This document shows, piece after piece, positions 1 through 7,921 of a stretch of 62,584 nt of DNA. A program made the translations under genes and the position numbers. Source of the stretch: Corynebacterium sp. HMSC05H05 (GTDB lineage Bacteria; Actinomycetota; Actinomycetes; Mycobacteriales; Mycobacteriaceae); NCBI RefSeq assembly GCF_001807265.1, contig NZ_KV788370.1, positions 1 to 62,584 on the forward strand. Reading direction: 5' to 3'. A model generated the notes under the pieces. It did not search any database and was not told where the DNA came from. It was given only the letters and a program-made list of their open reading frames with translations. Each line of letters opens with the position of its first letter. Positions within the stretch are counted from its first letter, which is position 1.

Positions 1-93
1 GAGGCACAAATCAACATCGCAGCCATCATCGGCGGCATCGCCGCAGCCCTAGCAGCACTCGGCATCGGCGCAGCACTCCTCGCAATGCGCTAA
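1..93 (+). CDS. C-terminal end of a membrane-anchored protein (partial)
   Basis: Only the last 30 codons are present, ending in TAA at 91-93. The peptide is one hydrophobic Ala/Gly/Ile/Leu-rich helix (INIAAIIGGIAAALAALGIG) followed by a short tail ending in Met-Arg, so it looks like a C-terminal membrane anchor. It resembles the last transmembrane helix of the surface protein at 23947-24585 (IAAILAAAGLAGAGAIIS) and may be another member of that group, but it has no terminal Cys. The rest of the gene lies outside the window, so the function cannot be told. A terminator follows 16 bp downstream. Confidence 0.6.
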   Translation, partial: EAQINIAAIIGGIAAALAALGIGAALLAMR

Positions 94-109
94 CAGCACC
101 AACCAATAC

Positions 110-139
110 AGTGCGTCCCGCAACTGGGGCGCACTTTTT
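110..139 (+). terminator. Rho-independent terminator
   Basis: A 10-bp stem (AGTGCGTCCC with GGGGCGCACT, one G-T pair) and a 6-nt loop are followed by a run of five T. It ends transcription from the partial surface-protein gene before the exporter gene begins. Confidence 0.8.
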
Positions 140-160
140 CGTGCGCGGTACCATCTGCCC

Positions 161-1513
161 ATGACTAAGGCGCAGCGCTGGGGATTTTTTGCGGTGGTCT
201 CGCTCGGACTGCTCATGATCGGCTTGGATAACTCCATCCTGTACACCGCGTTGCCGGCGCTGGAGCACTCGCTTGGCGCCTCCCCGGAGCAGGGCCTGTG
301 GATCATCAACGCATACCCGCTGGTGCTGGCCGGTTTGCTGCTGGGCACCGGCGCGTTGGGCGACAGGGTGGGCCACCGCCTCATGTTTATCGTGGGCTTG
401 GCCATCTTCGGGTTGGCGTCGCTGGGCGCGGCGTTCGCGCCCGGCCCGCTCGAGCTGATCTTCGCGCGCGGCATGCTCGGCATGGGTGCGGCGGTGATGA
501 TGCCGGCCACCCTCGCGCTGATCCGCCTGACGTTTCCGGACGAGCGCGAGCGCAACACCGCCATCGGCATCTGGGGCTCGGTGGCCGTGGCGGGCGGCGC
601 GCTCGGCCCGGTGGTCGGCGGCGCGCTGATCGAGCACTTCTGGGTCGGCTCTGTCTTCCTCATCAACGTGCCCATCGTCGTCGTCGCCCTCGTGCTCACC
701 GTCGCGCTCGCGCCGGAGAACTTGCCCAACCTGGACAAGCAGTGGGATGTGATCTCCTCGTTCTACGCCCTGATTGCGCTGTCGGGCCTGACTATGGCCA
801 TCAAGCAGGCCGCCCATAGCCCCGCCATCACTGCCGCAGCCCTGGCCGCCACCGCCGTGGGTTCCTGGCTGTTTGTGCGCCGCCAGAACCGCCTGGAGGA
901 TCCGCTGCTTACCTTCGATATCTTCCGTTCCCGCCTGTTCACCGGCGGGGTCCTCGCGGCGGCCGGCGGCATGTTCGTTCTCGCGGGCGCCGAGCTGATG
1001 ACCACGCAGAAGCTGCAGCTTGTCGACGCACTCACGCCCCTCGCCGCCGGCGCCACCGTCGCCGTGATGGCGTTTGCGGCCATCCCGGCTTCCACGCTCG
1101 GCGGGGCATACCTGCACAAGATCGGCTTTCTGCCGCTCATCGCCGGCGGGTTCGTCGGTGCGGTTGTGGGGGCGGTGGTGTTGGCGGCCGGATGGACGTC
1201 GATAGGCATGGTGCTCCTGGGGCTGTCCGCGGGCTCGGTGATGAGTGTCTCCTCGATCGCCATCATCGGCTCGGCGCCGATGCACCGCTCCGGGATGGCC
1301 GCGGGTGTGGAGGAGGTGTCCTACGAGCTGGGCACCTTGATCACCGTGGCGCTGACGGGGTCGCTGCTGCAGGCGGGGCTGGACCGCGGGGCGGACTACA
1401 CGGACGCCTACACCGGGGTGATCGGCGTGCTGGCGGCGGGCGCCATGTGTTTTGCTGTTGCCACCTGGTGGTGTTTCCGCGACAACCCGAAGTCTGGAGG
1501 AGTCAATGCCTGA
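161..1513 (+). CDS. MFS multidrug exporter, DHA2 (EmrB/QacA) family
   Basis: A 450-residue polytopic membrane protein, expected to be a proton-driven drug or metabolite exporter in the cytoplasmic membrane. Visible family marks are the TM1 segment with Asp23 (GLDNSILYTALP), motif A (GALGDRVGHR, residues 64-73) and the antiporter motif C (GGALGPVVGG, 145-154). The length is at the short end of the 14-TM DHA2 group. The ATG lies 6 nt after a TACCAT -10 box at 149-154, which suggests a leaderless mRNA. The next gene overlaps its 3' end by 8 nt and has a good ribosome site, so the two are probably co-transcribed. The substrate cannot be read from the sequence. Confidence 0.9.
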   Translation: MTKAQRWGFFAVVSLGLLMIGLDNSILYTALPALEHSLGASPEQGLWIINAYPLVLAGLLLGTGALGDRVGHRLMFIVGLAIFGLASLGAAFAPGPLELIFARGMLGMGAAVMMPATLALIRLTFPDERERNTAIGIWGSVAVAGGALGPVVGGALIEHFWVGSVFLINVPIVVVALVLTVALAPENLPNLDKQWDVISSFYALIALSGLTMAIKQAAHSPAITAAALAATAVGSWLFVRRQNRLEDPLLTFDIFRSRLFTGGVLAAAGGMFVLAGAELMTTQKLQLVDALTPLAAGATVAVMAFAAIPASTLGGAYLHKIGFLPLIAGGFVGAVVGAVVLAAGWTSIGMVLLGLSAGSVMSVSSIAIIGSAPMHRSGMAAGVEEVSYELGTLITVALTGSLLQAGLDRGADYTDAYTGVIGVLAAGAMCFAVATWWCFRDNPKSGGVNA

Positions 1514-2699
1514 CATGAACCCCCGCGCGTGGCACCGCAAAGCATCGCGCCCGGTGAGCGTCTGGATGGCGGTGTTCATCCTCGCCGGCCTCGCGCACCC
1601 GTTCATCCCGGACGGGTCCTGGCTGCTCATCCACATTTTCACGCTGGGGATTTTGACCAACTCGATCATGTTGTGGTCCCAAAACCTCACCGAGCGTTTC
1701 TTGGGGCACAAGCTTGACGACGCCTCCCGGCCCGCCCAACTCACCCGCACCTACCTCCTCAACGCCGGCACCGTCGCCGTCCTGGTAGGCCAGCTCGCGC
1801 GGTGGTACTGGCTGACGTGGGCGGGCGCGCTCGTGATCGCGGTGGCGCTGGCGTGGCACGCGGCGGTGCTCTTTAAACAGGTGCGCTCGGCTTCTCGTAA
1901 GCATGCCGGGGTCCTAGGCTTTCTCGCTTCCGCGTGCTGCCTGCCCGTGGGCGCGCTGTTCGGCGCCGCGCTGTCCGCCGGCCTGCCGGGGCAGTGGCAC
2001 AGCGCGGTGCGCCAGGCCCACATGTTCACCAACGTGGGCGGGTTCGTCGGGTTTGCGGCGATGGGCGCGCTGAGCGTGCTGTTCCCGGCGATGTGGCGCA
2101 CCCGCGGGCAGGACCGCGTCGGCGTGGCGCTCGCGCTGGCCGGCACCGGTGTTGCCGTGGCGGTGGCCGGTTCGCTGCTGCGCTTGCCCGTGGTGGCGGG
2201 CGCGGGCACCGTGGTGATCCTGGCGGGCTGGGTGTGGCTCTACCAGGGGTTCTTAGCCAGCGCGCTAACTGTGCTGAAGGACCCCCGCGGGCGGGTGACC
2301 TACCCGGCGCTGTCCGCGCTGTTCGCGGTGACGTGGTTGATCGGCGGGCTGACCTGGTACGCGGTGCGGATGTTCGGCGGGGCAGGGGAGATCCCCACGC
2401 TGCCGCTGCTGCTCGGGTTCGCGGGCCAGCTGCTCATCGGCGCCATGAGCTACCTCATGCCCACCACCATGGGCGGCGGCCCGGCGGCGGTCAAGGCCGG
2501 GCTGTACGAGCTCAACCGGGCCGCCTACCTGCGCGCCGGCCTGTTCAACGCGGCGCTTTTGGCCTGGCTGGTGGTGGGCAACTCCTACGCCCGCATCGTG
2601 CTGTCCTTTATCGCGTTCGGCGTGCTGGTGGCGTTTCTGCCGCTCATGGCGCGTGCGGTGAAGGCGCAGGTGGCCGTGATCAAATCACGTCGACCTTAA
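1506..2699 (+). CDS. Polytopic membrane protein like the N-terminal domain of actinobacterial copper nitrite reductases
   Basis: 397 residues with about ten hydrophobic segments. The HIFTLGILTNSIMLWS stretch (H43, TN51-52) and the later RQAHMFTNVGGFVGF stretch match the membrane half found in front of cupredoxin domains in large actinobacterial NirK-type proteins. Here the reading frame stops before any copper domain, and a lone cupredoxin is encoded convergently just downstream. I infer a role in nitrite/NO or copper-linked redox chemistry at the membrane; the activity is unknown. The start is ATG 1506, with GGAGG at 1496-1500 and a 5-nt spacer, overlapping the exporter stop. The 3' end overlaps the cupredoxin gene by 20 nt. 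Confidence 0.7.
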   Translation: MPDMNPRAWHRKASRPVSVWMAVFILAGLAHPFIPDGSWLLIHIFTLGILTNSIMLWSQNLTERFLGHKLDDASRPAQLTRTYLLNAGTVAVLVGQLARWYWLTWAGALVIAVALAWHAAVLFKQVRSASRKHAGVLGFLASACCLPVGALFGAALSAGLPGQWHSAVRQAHMFTNVGGFVGFAAMGALSVLFPAMWRTRGQDRVGVALALAGTGVAVAVAGSLLRLPVVAGAGTVVILAGWVWLYQGFLASALTVLKDPRGRVTYPALSALFAVTWLIGGLTWYAVRMFGGAGEIPTLPLLLGFAGQLLIGAMSYLMPTTMGGGPAAVKAGLYELNRAAYLRAGLFNAALLAWLVVGNSYARIVLSFIAFGVLVAFLPLMARAVKAQVAVIKSRRP

Positions 2700-3063
2700 A
2701 CGTCATGCCCATCGTCTTGTGCCCGGCGATGGTGCACCACCCGCGGGTGTCCTTGTTGAACTCCCCGAAGTAGGTCGTGCTGGCCTCGCCGGGGGAGAGC
2801 CTGCCGGAGTTAGCCTCCCCGATCTTCAGGTCGTGCTCCTTGTCGCCGTCGTTGACCAGGTTGACCACCAGTTTGGTGCCGCGCGGGACCTCGATCCGGT
2901 CGGGGACGTAGCGCATGCGCTCGATGCGCACGTCCGCGGTGACCACGTCGTCGCCAGTAGGCAGCTCGCCCTCGCGCGACTGCGTGACCGCCGCTGTGGT
3001 GGCGACGGCCGCCACACCCGCGGCGACAACCGCCCACGCTGCAACGTCGATAGCACGTGGCAT
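2680..3063 (-). CDS. Membrane-anchored or secreted cupredoxin (type 1 copper protein)
   Basis: 127 residues: an N-terminal hydrophobic anchor or signal (about 7-26), then one cupredoxin fold. The type 1 copper ligands are visible as His77 (EHDLKIG), Cys110, His115 and Met118 or Met120 (GWCTIAGHKTMGM). It is likely an electron carrier or the copper-binding half of a split nitrite-reductase-like system, acting outside the membrane. The frame is open upstream to an ATG at 3099, but ATG 3063 is preferred because GGAGG at 3075-3079 precedes it; the upstream ATG has no ribosome site and lies inside the operator. It converges on, and overlaps by 20 nt, the NirK-like membrane protein gene. Confidence 0.75.
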   Translation of the reverse strand: MPRAIDVAAWAVVAAGVAAVATTAAVTQSREGELPTGDDVVTADVRIERMRYVPDRIEVPRGTKLVVNLVNDGDKEHDLKIGEANSGRLSPGEASTTYFGEFNKDTRGWCTIAGHKTMGMTFKVDVI

Positions 3064-3088
3064 GTGGCCAACACCTCCAAAAACCAAG

Positions 3089-3117
3089 TTGTCCAACATC
3101 TAAGGTTGGAATATACT
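3089..3117 (+). promoter_or_regulatory. Promoter and operator of the ArnR-like regulator
   Basis: A TTGTCC -35 (3089-3094), 17-bp spacer and TATACT -10 (3112-3117) drive the regulator gene. Within the spacer lies an inverted repeat TCCAAC-N7-GTTGGA (3092-3110). Its placement between -35 and -10 suits autorepression, and the divergent cupredoxin gene would be affected by the same site. Confidence 0.7.
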
Positions 3118-3154
3118 CCTGACGTAACAACAAAACGCCTCCAGGAGAATGCGC

Positions 3155-3841
3155 ATGGAACGCACTCACGCGCCCCGTCCCGCCGGTGAATTGCTCAACG
3201 CGGTCGGCCACCTCAGCCTAAAGCAGCTCGAGGTGTTTCACGTGATCCAGGAAAACCCGGACGGCATCCAGGTCGCCGAGATCGGTAAGACGCTGGGCAT
3301 GCACCCGAACACCGTGCGCGGCCACCTGGAGGAGCTCCTGGCCGCGGGCGTGGTCTCCCGCCGCGTCGCCTCCGGCACCGGCCGCGGCCGCCCCTCCCAC
3401 ATTTACACCGCTCGCGTGGCGCGCACGAACCTGGCCTCCCACTCCATGATCGCCCTGGTGGAGGTGCTGGCCAGCACCTTGGCGGACAAAGACACCGACA
3501 GCGCCAAGCGCCTCGGCCGCCAGTGGGCGGACCGGGTGAACACCCGCCGCCACGAAAACCTCCGCGTGGATTTAGACACCGCGGAGCGCCACACCTGCCA
3601 GACCCTGCGCGAGATGGGCTTCGACCCGACACCGCGCCAAGACGCTGCCAGCGCGAAGGTGCGTGAGGTGGGGCTGAACGCCTGCCCCTTCATCGCCGAG
3701 GCGGGCACCCGCCCCGCCCCGGTGGTCTGCGCGCTGCACGAGGGCTTCTTGGACCAGGGCGCCGGCGACGTGAAGGTGCAGCTCATCCCGCACGACCGCC
3801 CCGGCCAGTGCGGCGCCCGCCTGACCAAGCGCGAGGCTTAG
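3155..3841 (+). CDS. ArnR-like winged-helix transcriptional regulator with a probable Fe-S cluster
   Basis: 228 residues. The N-terminal half is a winged helix-turn-helix (about 20-90, with LGMHPNTVRGHLEEL as recognition region). The C-terminal half has four Cys (148, 177, 192, 219), a pattern fitting an Fe-S cluster as in SufR/ArnR-type repressors. ArnR of C. glutamicum represses nitrate-reductase genes and hmp and responds to nitrite/NO. Here the gene is convergent with hmp (4-nt overlap) and next to a cupredoxin gene, which fits NO sensing. ATG 3155 is chosen over ATG 3149 because AGGAG at 3143-3147 leaves a 7-nt spacer. The exact orthology is inferred from domain layout and neighbourhood. 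Confidence 0.75.
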   Translation: MERTHAPRPAGELLNAVGHLSLKQLEVFHVIQENPDGIQVAEIGKTLGMHPNTVRGHLEELLAAGVVSRRVASGTGRGRPSHIYTARVARTNLASHSMIALVEVLASTLADKDTDSAKRLGRQWADRVNTRRHENLRVDLDTAERHTCQTLREMGFDPTPRQDAASAKVREVGLNACPFIAEAGTRPAPVVCALHEGFLDQGAGDVKVQLIPHDRPGQCGARLTKREA

Positions 3842-5010
3842 GCGACCAACCAGTCGTTCGGGCTGAACAGCTCGTAGTACACGTTGGCGGGTGCCTTGTC
3901 GGCGGGCAACTGGGCTACAGCGTCGCGCAGCGACTGGAGGAAGCCGGTGCCGCCGCACAGGTACACGTCCGCGCCTGCGACGTCGAGCGCGGCCACGTCG
4001 ATACGCTCGGCATCACCGCGGAAGTAGGTCTGCAGCGACCCATCCTTCAGCCCCTCCACCAGCTCGCGGGTTTCCTGCGCCTGCGCCCAGGATTCCTCGG
4101 AGTCGTCGGAATGCACGTAGGTCACCCGGCGCGGATCACCGTTCTGCTCCAGGTGGCGGAGAATGCCGGTCAGGGGGGTGGAGCCGATGCCGGAAGAGAT
4201 CAGCACCACCGGGCGCTCGCCCGGCTGCAGCACCAGGTCGCCTGCGGCGAGCGTGACGTCCACGGTGTCGCCGACGCTGACACGCTCCTGCAAGAACGAG
4301 GAGACCTCGCCGTCTTTCTGCACCGCGATGCGGTAGCGCGACGAGCTGCCTTCGATGATGGAGTACTGGCGCAGCTGCCGTGCGCCGTCGTCAAGCTTGA
4401 CGCCTATGGACGTGTACTGGCCCGGCCTCGGCTGCGTGAACTCGCCTTCCACGGTGAAGGCGGTCACCGCGCTCGAAAGCTCCTGCTTCTCCATCACCGT
4501 GCCGCGGCGGAACACGTCGCCGTCCGCCACACCGTCGGAGGCGTAGAGGTCCTTTTCGGCCTTGATCAGCACGTCCGCCATGAGCCAGTACACCGCGCTC
4601 CAGGCCTCCGCCACCTCGGGTGTGACAGCGTCTCCGAGCACCTCGGCGATCGCGGCCATCAGGTTTTCGTACACGATCTGGTACTGCGCCTCGGTCACGC
4701 CGAGGGAGACGTGCTTGTGCGCGATGCGGTTGAGCATGACCACCGGGTCGGGTGCGGAGTCGTCCACAAGATGCGACGCGAACTTCACCACCGACGCCGC
4801 CAGCGCCTTCTGCTGCGCCTGCTGCTTCTGGTTGCCGCGGTTGAACAGGTCGGAGATCAGTTCAGGGTGGGCGGCGAACATCTTGGAGTAGAACGTGTTC
4901 GCAATGGTCTGGATGTTTTCGCCCACCGGTTGGAGCGTCGCCTTGACGGTTTCGGCGTGGGCTTCGGAGAGGTGTGAGTGCTTTGAATCTGGGAGAGTGT
5001 CGTTGTACAT
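3838..5010 (-). CDS. hmp: Flavohemoglobin, nitric oxide dioxygenase
   Basis: 390 residues in the usual Hmp order: globin domain (about 10-145, Tyr41 at the B10 position, proximal His100 in KHVSLG), FAD domain (PGQYTS, RQYSI) and NAD domain (GIGSTP, CGGTGF, C-terminal YELFSP). It converts NO to nitrate using O2 and NAD(P)H in the cytoplasm. The start ATG is 7 nt downstream of a perfect TATAAT, so the mRNA should be leaderless. A palindrome overlaps this -10. The 3' end overlaps the ArnR-like gene by 4 nt. Confidence in function is high. Confidence 0.95.
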   Translation of the reverse strand: MYNDTLPDSKHSHLSEAHAETVKATLQPVGENIQTIANTFYSKMFAAHPELISDLFNRGNQKQQAQQKALAASVVKFASHLVDDSAPDPVVMLNRIAHKHVSLGVTEAQYQIVYENLMAAIAEVLGDAVTPEVAEAWSAVYWLMADVLIKAEKDLYASDGVADGDVFRRGTVMEKQELSSAVTAFTVEGEFTQPRPGQYTSIGVKLDDGARQLRQYSIIEGSSSRYRIAVQKDGEVSSFLQERVSVGDTVDVTLAAGDLVLQPGERPVVLISSGIGSTPLTGILRHLEQNGDPRRVTYVHSDDSEESWAQAQETRELVEGLKDGSLQTYFRGDAERIDVAALDVAGADVYLCGGTGFLQSLRDAVAQLPADKAPANVYYELFSPNDWLVA

Positions 5011-5011
5011 A

Positions 5012-5031
5012 AAACCGATTATACCCGGTTT
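5012..5031 (-). promoter_or_regulatory. hmp promoter with overlapping palindromic operator
   Basis: On the minus strand a consensus TATAAT (5018-5023) sits inside an inverted repeat AAACCG-N8-CGGTTT. Binding here would block the -10 box directly. Only 7 nt separate the -10 from the ATG, so the transcript is predicted to be leaderless. The arms differ from the TCCAAC/GTTGGA operator upstream of the ArnR-like gene, so two different regulators may be involved. Confidence 0.7.
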
Positions 5032-5067
5032 AAACAGTCTCGCAGGGCGGGCCTCTACACTGGCGCC

Positions 5068-6699
5068 ATGCTCTCGTCAGTCAACGATCACCTCCAGGCC
5101 ATCGTGGACAAGGTCCGCGACCAAGACAGCGGCGACCTCGCCGACTACATCGACGTGCTCAAAAACGCCGACCCGGACAAACTTGCCCTGGCCATGTGCA
5201 CCACAGACGGCCACCTCTACGCCATCGGCGACGCGGACTACGAGTTTTCCATCCAGTCCATCTCCAAGCCCTTCGTCTACGCGCTCGCACTGGACATGTA
5301 CGGCGCCGACGAGGTGGACAAGCACGTGGGCGTGGAGCCTTCCGGCGAGGCGTTCAACGCACTTTCGCTTGACGACGACGGCCGCCCCGCCAACCCCCTC
5401 ATCAACGCCGGCGCCATCACAGTCAACCAACTCATCGGCGGCCCCGACATCCCGGTGGAGCAGCGCAGCGAGAAACTGCGCGACTACTTCTCGCGCCTGG
5501 CCGGCCGCGAGCTGTCCATCGACCAGCGCGTGCTCGACTCCGAGCTGGACAGCGCCGAGCGCAACAAGGCGTTCGCGCACATGCTTCGCGACGGCGGCAT
5601 GATCACCGACGACGCCCACGACGCCGTAGCCAGTTACATCGCCCAGTGCGCAGTGCTGGTCACCGTCGGCGACCTCGCCGCCATGGCCGCCACACTGGCC
5701 AACGGCGGCACCCAACCCGTCACCGGCGAGAAAGTGCTCTCCGCCGAGGCCGCCCGCATCGCCCAGGCAGTGATGGTCTCCTCCGGCATGTACGACGCCT
5801 CCGGCCAGTGGATGGTCAACGTGGGCATCCCCGCCAAGTCCGGCGTGGCCGGCGGGCTGATTGGAACGCTGCCCGGGCAGCTCGGGATCGCGTCGCTAAG
5901 CCCGCGGCTGAACAAACAGGGCAACTCCGTGCGCGGCGTGAAGATCTTCCGCGAACTGTCCAGCTCACTGGGGCTGAACCTGCTGTCCTCCAACTTCTAC
6001 CTCGCGCCGGGCATCAAGTCCGTGGAGCGACGCGAGGGCGCCGACATCGTGGAGCTGCAGGGCATGATCAACTTCACCGCCGCCGAGAAAATCCTGCGGG
6101 GACTTGCGCAACGCCGCCTCAACGGCGAGAAGCTCATCTTCGACGTCTCGGGCGTGACCGGCTTCAACAAAGCCGGCCGCGACCTGATCAAGGACGGGCT
6201 GATGAAGTACAAGGACGACGGCTTCGAGGTGGCCATCTACGACCCGGACCACACCCTGTCCGACTGGACGTTCGCCGACGGCACCACCGCCCAAGCCATC
6301 CGCGACTTCACCGCCTCTTTCTCCGTGCCCGCCACCCGCGAGGAGGTCTACCGCGCGATCACCAAACCCAACAGCTGGTGGGACCAAGAAGCCGAGGGCG
6401 ACGCCAGCGTCGAGGGCGGCGAATTCCACGTCGAGGACCGCGGCTTCTCCGTCAGCGAGGCCGACGACGGCAAGCGCGTGGTCTGGAACGTCGAACCCAC
6501 CGACGACAACGACCACGAGTGGGACGACACCTCGCTGATCTTCGACATCTCCGAAGACGACGAAGGCGAAACCAAGGTCAACTTCACCCACCGCGGCATC
6601 CGCCCGCACGACCGCGGCTACGACGAGATTGCCAAGACCTGGAAGGACCGCATCGCCAAGGGCCTGCAGCCTTTGATCAACCGCGAGGAAAATTCGTAG
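5068..6699 (+). CDS. glsA: Glutaminase fused to STAS and SRPBCC (AHSA1-like) domains
   Basis: 543 residues, against roughly 310 for a plain bacterial glutaminase. Residues about 1-310 are the glutaminase domain, hydrolysing glutamine to glutamate and ammonia, with the serine/lysine pair in SIQSISKPF (Ser64, Lys67). Residues about 325-410 form an STAS domain (LIFDVSGVTGFNKAGRDLI). Residues about 411-543 look like an SRPBCC/AHSA1 lipid-cavity domain (FTASFSVPATREEVYRAI, WKDRIAKGLQPLI). STAS fusions to glutaminases are known; the third domain is unusual. TACACT (5056-5061) lies 6 nt before the ATG, so translation is probably leaderless. The domain order suggests ligand or partner control of enzyme activity, which is inference. 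Confidence 0.88.
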   Translation: MLSSVNDHLQAIVDKVRDQDSGDLADYIDVLKNADPDKLALAMCTTDGHLYAIGDADYEFSIQSISKPFVYALALDMYGADEVDKHVGVEPSGEAFNALSLDDDGRPANPLINAGAITVNQLIGGPDIPVEQRSEKLRDYFSRLAGRELSIDQRVLDSELDSAERNKAFAHMLRDGGMITDDAHDAVASYIAQCAVLVTVGDLAAMAATLANGGTQPVTGEKVLSAEAARIAQAVMVSSGMYDASGQWMVNVGIPAKSGVAGGLIGTLPGQLGIASLSPRLNKQGNSVRGVKIFRELSSSLGLNLLSSNFYLAPGIKSVERREGADIVELQGMINFTAAEKILRGLAQRRLNGEKLIFDVSGVTGFNKAGRDLIKDGLMKYKDDGFEVAIYDPDHTLSDWTFADGTTAQAIRDFTASFSVPATREEVYRAITKPNSWWDQEAEGDASVEGGEFHVEDRGFSVSEADDGKRVVWNVEPTDDNDHEWDDTSLIFDISEDDEGETKVNFTHRGIRPHDRGYDEIAKTWKDRIAKGLQPLINREENS

Positions 6700-6763
6700 C
6701 GTAGGGCACGGAAAATTCGACCGATAGCGAACGTTTTCGCAGCTAGGAGGTAGGCTCGGGCGC

Positions 6764-7921
6764 ATGCTGGACCGCACAATCTGGTGGCACGTCTACCCGC
6801 TGGCCGCCCTCGGCGCGCCGATCCGCGAGGAGCACGATTCGGCCCACCGCCTCCGCGCCCTCGAGCCGTGGCTGGACTACCTGGTCGAACTCGGCTGCAA
6901 CGGGCTGCTCCTCGGCCCCATCTTCGCTTCCGCCACCCACGGCTACGACACCCTCGACCACTTCCGCATCGACCCCCGCCTCGGGGACGAAGAGGACTTC
7001 GCTTGGCTTATCGACGAAGCCTCTGCCCGCGGCATCCACATCATGTTGGATGGGGTCTTCAACCACGTCGCCCGCACGCACCCGTGGGTTGAGCAGGGGC
7101 TTGCCGGCGATACGGACTGGGAGGGCCACGGCGAGCTGGCCACCCTGCACCATTCGGATCCCGCTGTCCGCGACGCGGTGGTGGAGATCATGCTGCACTG
7201 GCTGCGCCGCGGCATCGCGGGCTGGCGCCTCGATGTCGCGTACGCCGTGCCCGCCGACTTCTGGGCCGACGTGCTCGCGCGCGTGCGTGCGGAGTTCCCC
7301 GACGCGATGTTTTTGGGGGAGGTCATCCACGGGGACTACGCGTCGATAGGCAAGGCTGGCTCCCTGGACGCCGTGACGCAGTACGAGCTTTGGAAGGCGA
7401 CCTGGTCCTCGCTGGTGGACGTGAACTTTTGGGAGCTCGCCCACGCGCTCGAGCGGCATCCTGCTGATGTTTTGCCCAACACGTTTGTGGGCAACCACGA
7501 CGTGGACCGCATCGCCTCCACAGTGGGGCCGGAGAAAGCCGTCCTGGCCGCGGCGGTGCTGATGACGGTGCCGGGCATGCCGTCGATCTACTACGGCGAC
7601 GAGCAGGGCTTCACCGGCGTACGCGGCGAAAGCTGGTCCGCCGACGACGCCGTACGCCCCGCGCTGCCCGCCTCACCTGCGGAACTGTCGCCTTTAGGGG
7701 GCTGGCTATTCACCGAGCACCAGCGGCTGATCGGGGTGCGCCGCCGCAACGCGTGGCTCACCCGCGCGACGGTTCAGGTGCTGGACAAGACCAACGAGAC
7801 CATTTCGTTTCTGTGCCGCGACGGCGAGCACTCCCTGCAGACTGACCTCTGGCTCACGCCCACCCCCGGCGTGCGCATCCACGCCGGCGACGACGAGCTC
7901 TACACCTGGATGTTGAAGTAA
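6764..7921 (+). CDS. GH13 alpha-amylase family enzyme
   Basis: 385 residues with no signal peptide, so probably cytoplasmic. The four conserved GH13 regions are present: DGVFNH (about 96), GWRLD with the nucleophile Asp (about 153), FLGEV with the acid Glu (about 184) and NHDVDR (about 244). The protein is short for the family and seems to lack a full C-terminal beta domain. It should act on an alpha-glucoside, perhaps in maltodextrin, glycogen or trehalose turnover; the specificity is not visible. The ATG is 13 nt after AGGAGG and 7 nt after TAGGCT (6751-6756), so either mode of initiation is possible. The 3' end overlaps the next gene by 22 nt. Confidence 0.85.
   Translation: MLDRTIWWHVYPLAALGAPIREEHDSAHRLRALEPWLDYLVELGCNGLLLGPIFASATHGYDTLDHFRIDPRLGDEEDFAWLIDEASARGIHIMLDGVFNHVARTHPWVEQGLAGDTDWEGHGELATLHHSDPAVRDAVVEIMLHWLRRGIAGWRLDVAYAVPADFWADVLARVRAEFPDAMFLGEVIHGDYASIGKAGSLDAVTQYELWKATWSSLVDVNFWELAHALERHPADVLPNTFVGNHDVDRIASTVGPEKAVLAAAVLMTVPGMPSIYYGDEQGFTGVRGESWSADDAVRPALPASPAELSPLGGWLFTEHQRLIGVRRRNAWLTRATVQVLDKTNETISFLCRDGEHSLQTDLWLTPTPGVRIHAGDDELYTWMLK

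Noticed and set aside
26..1750. A 574-codon minus-strand frame over the exporter gene
   Set aside because: Low-complexity Arg/His/Gly product opposite a clear MFS gene; a composition shadow. The same applies to long frames at 3808-4977, 12868-14355 and 17921-20683 upstream of the ROK start.
6730..6744. Inverted repeat GCGAA-N4-TTCGC before the GH13 gene as a LacI-type operator
   Set aside because: The arms are only 5 bp and no LacI-family regulator lies nearby; too weak to list as a site.
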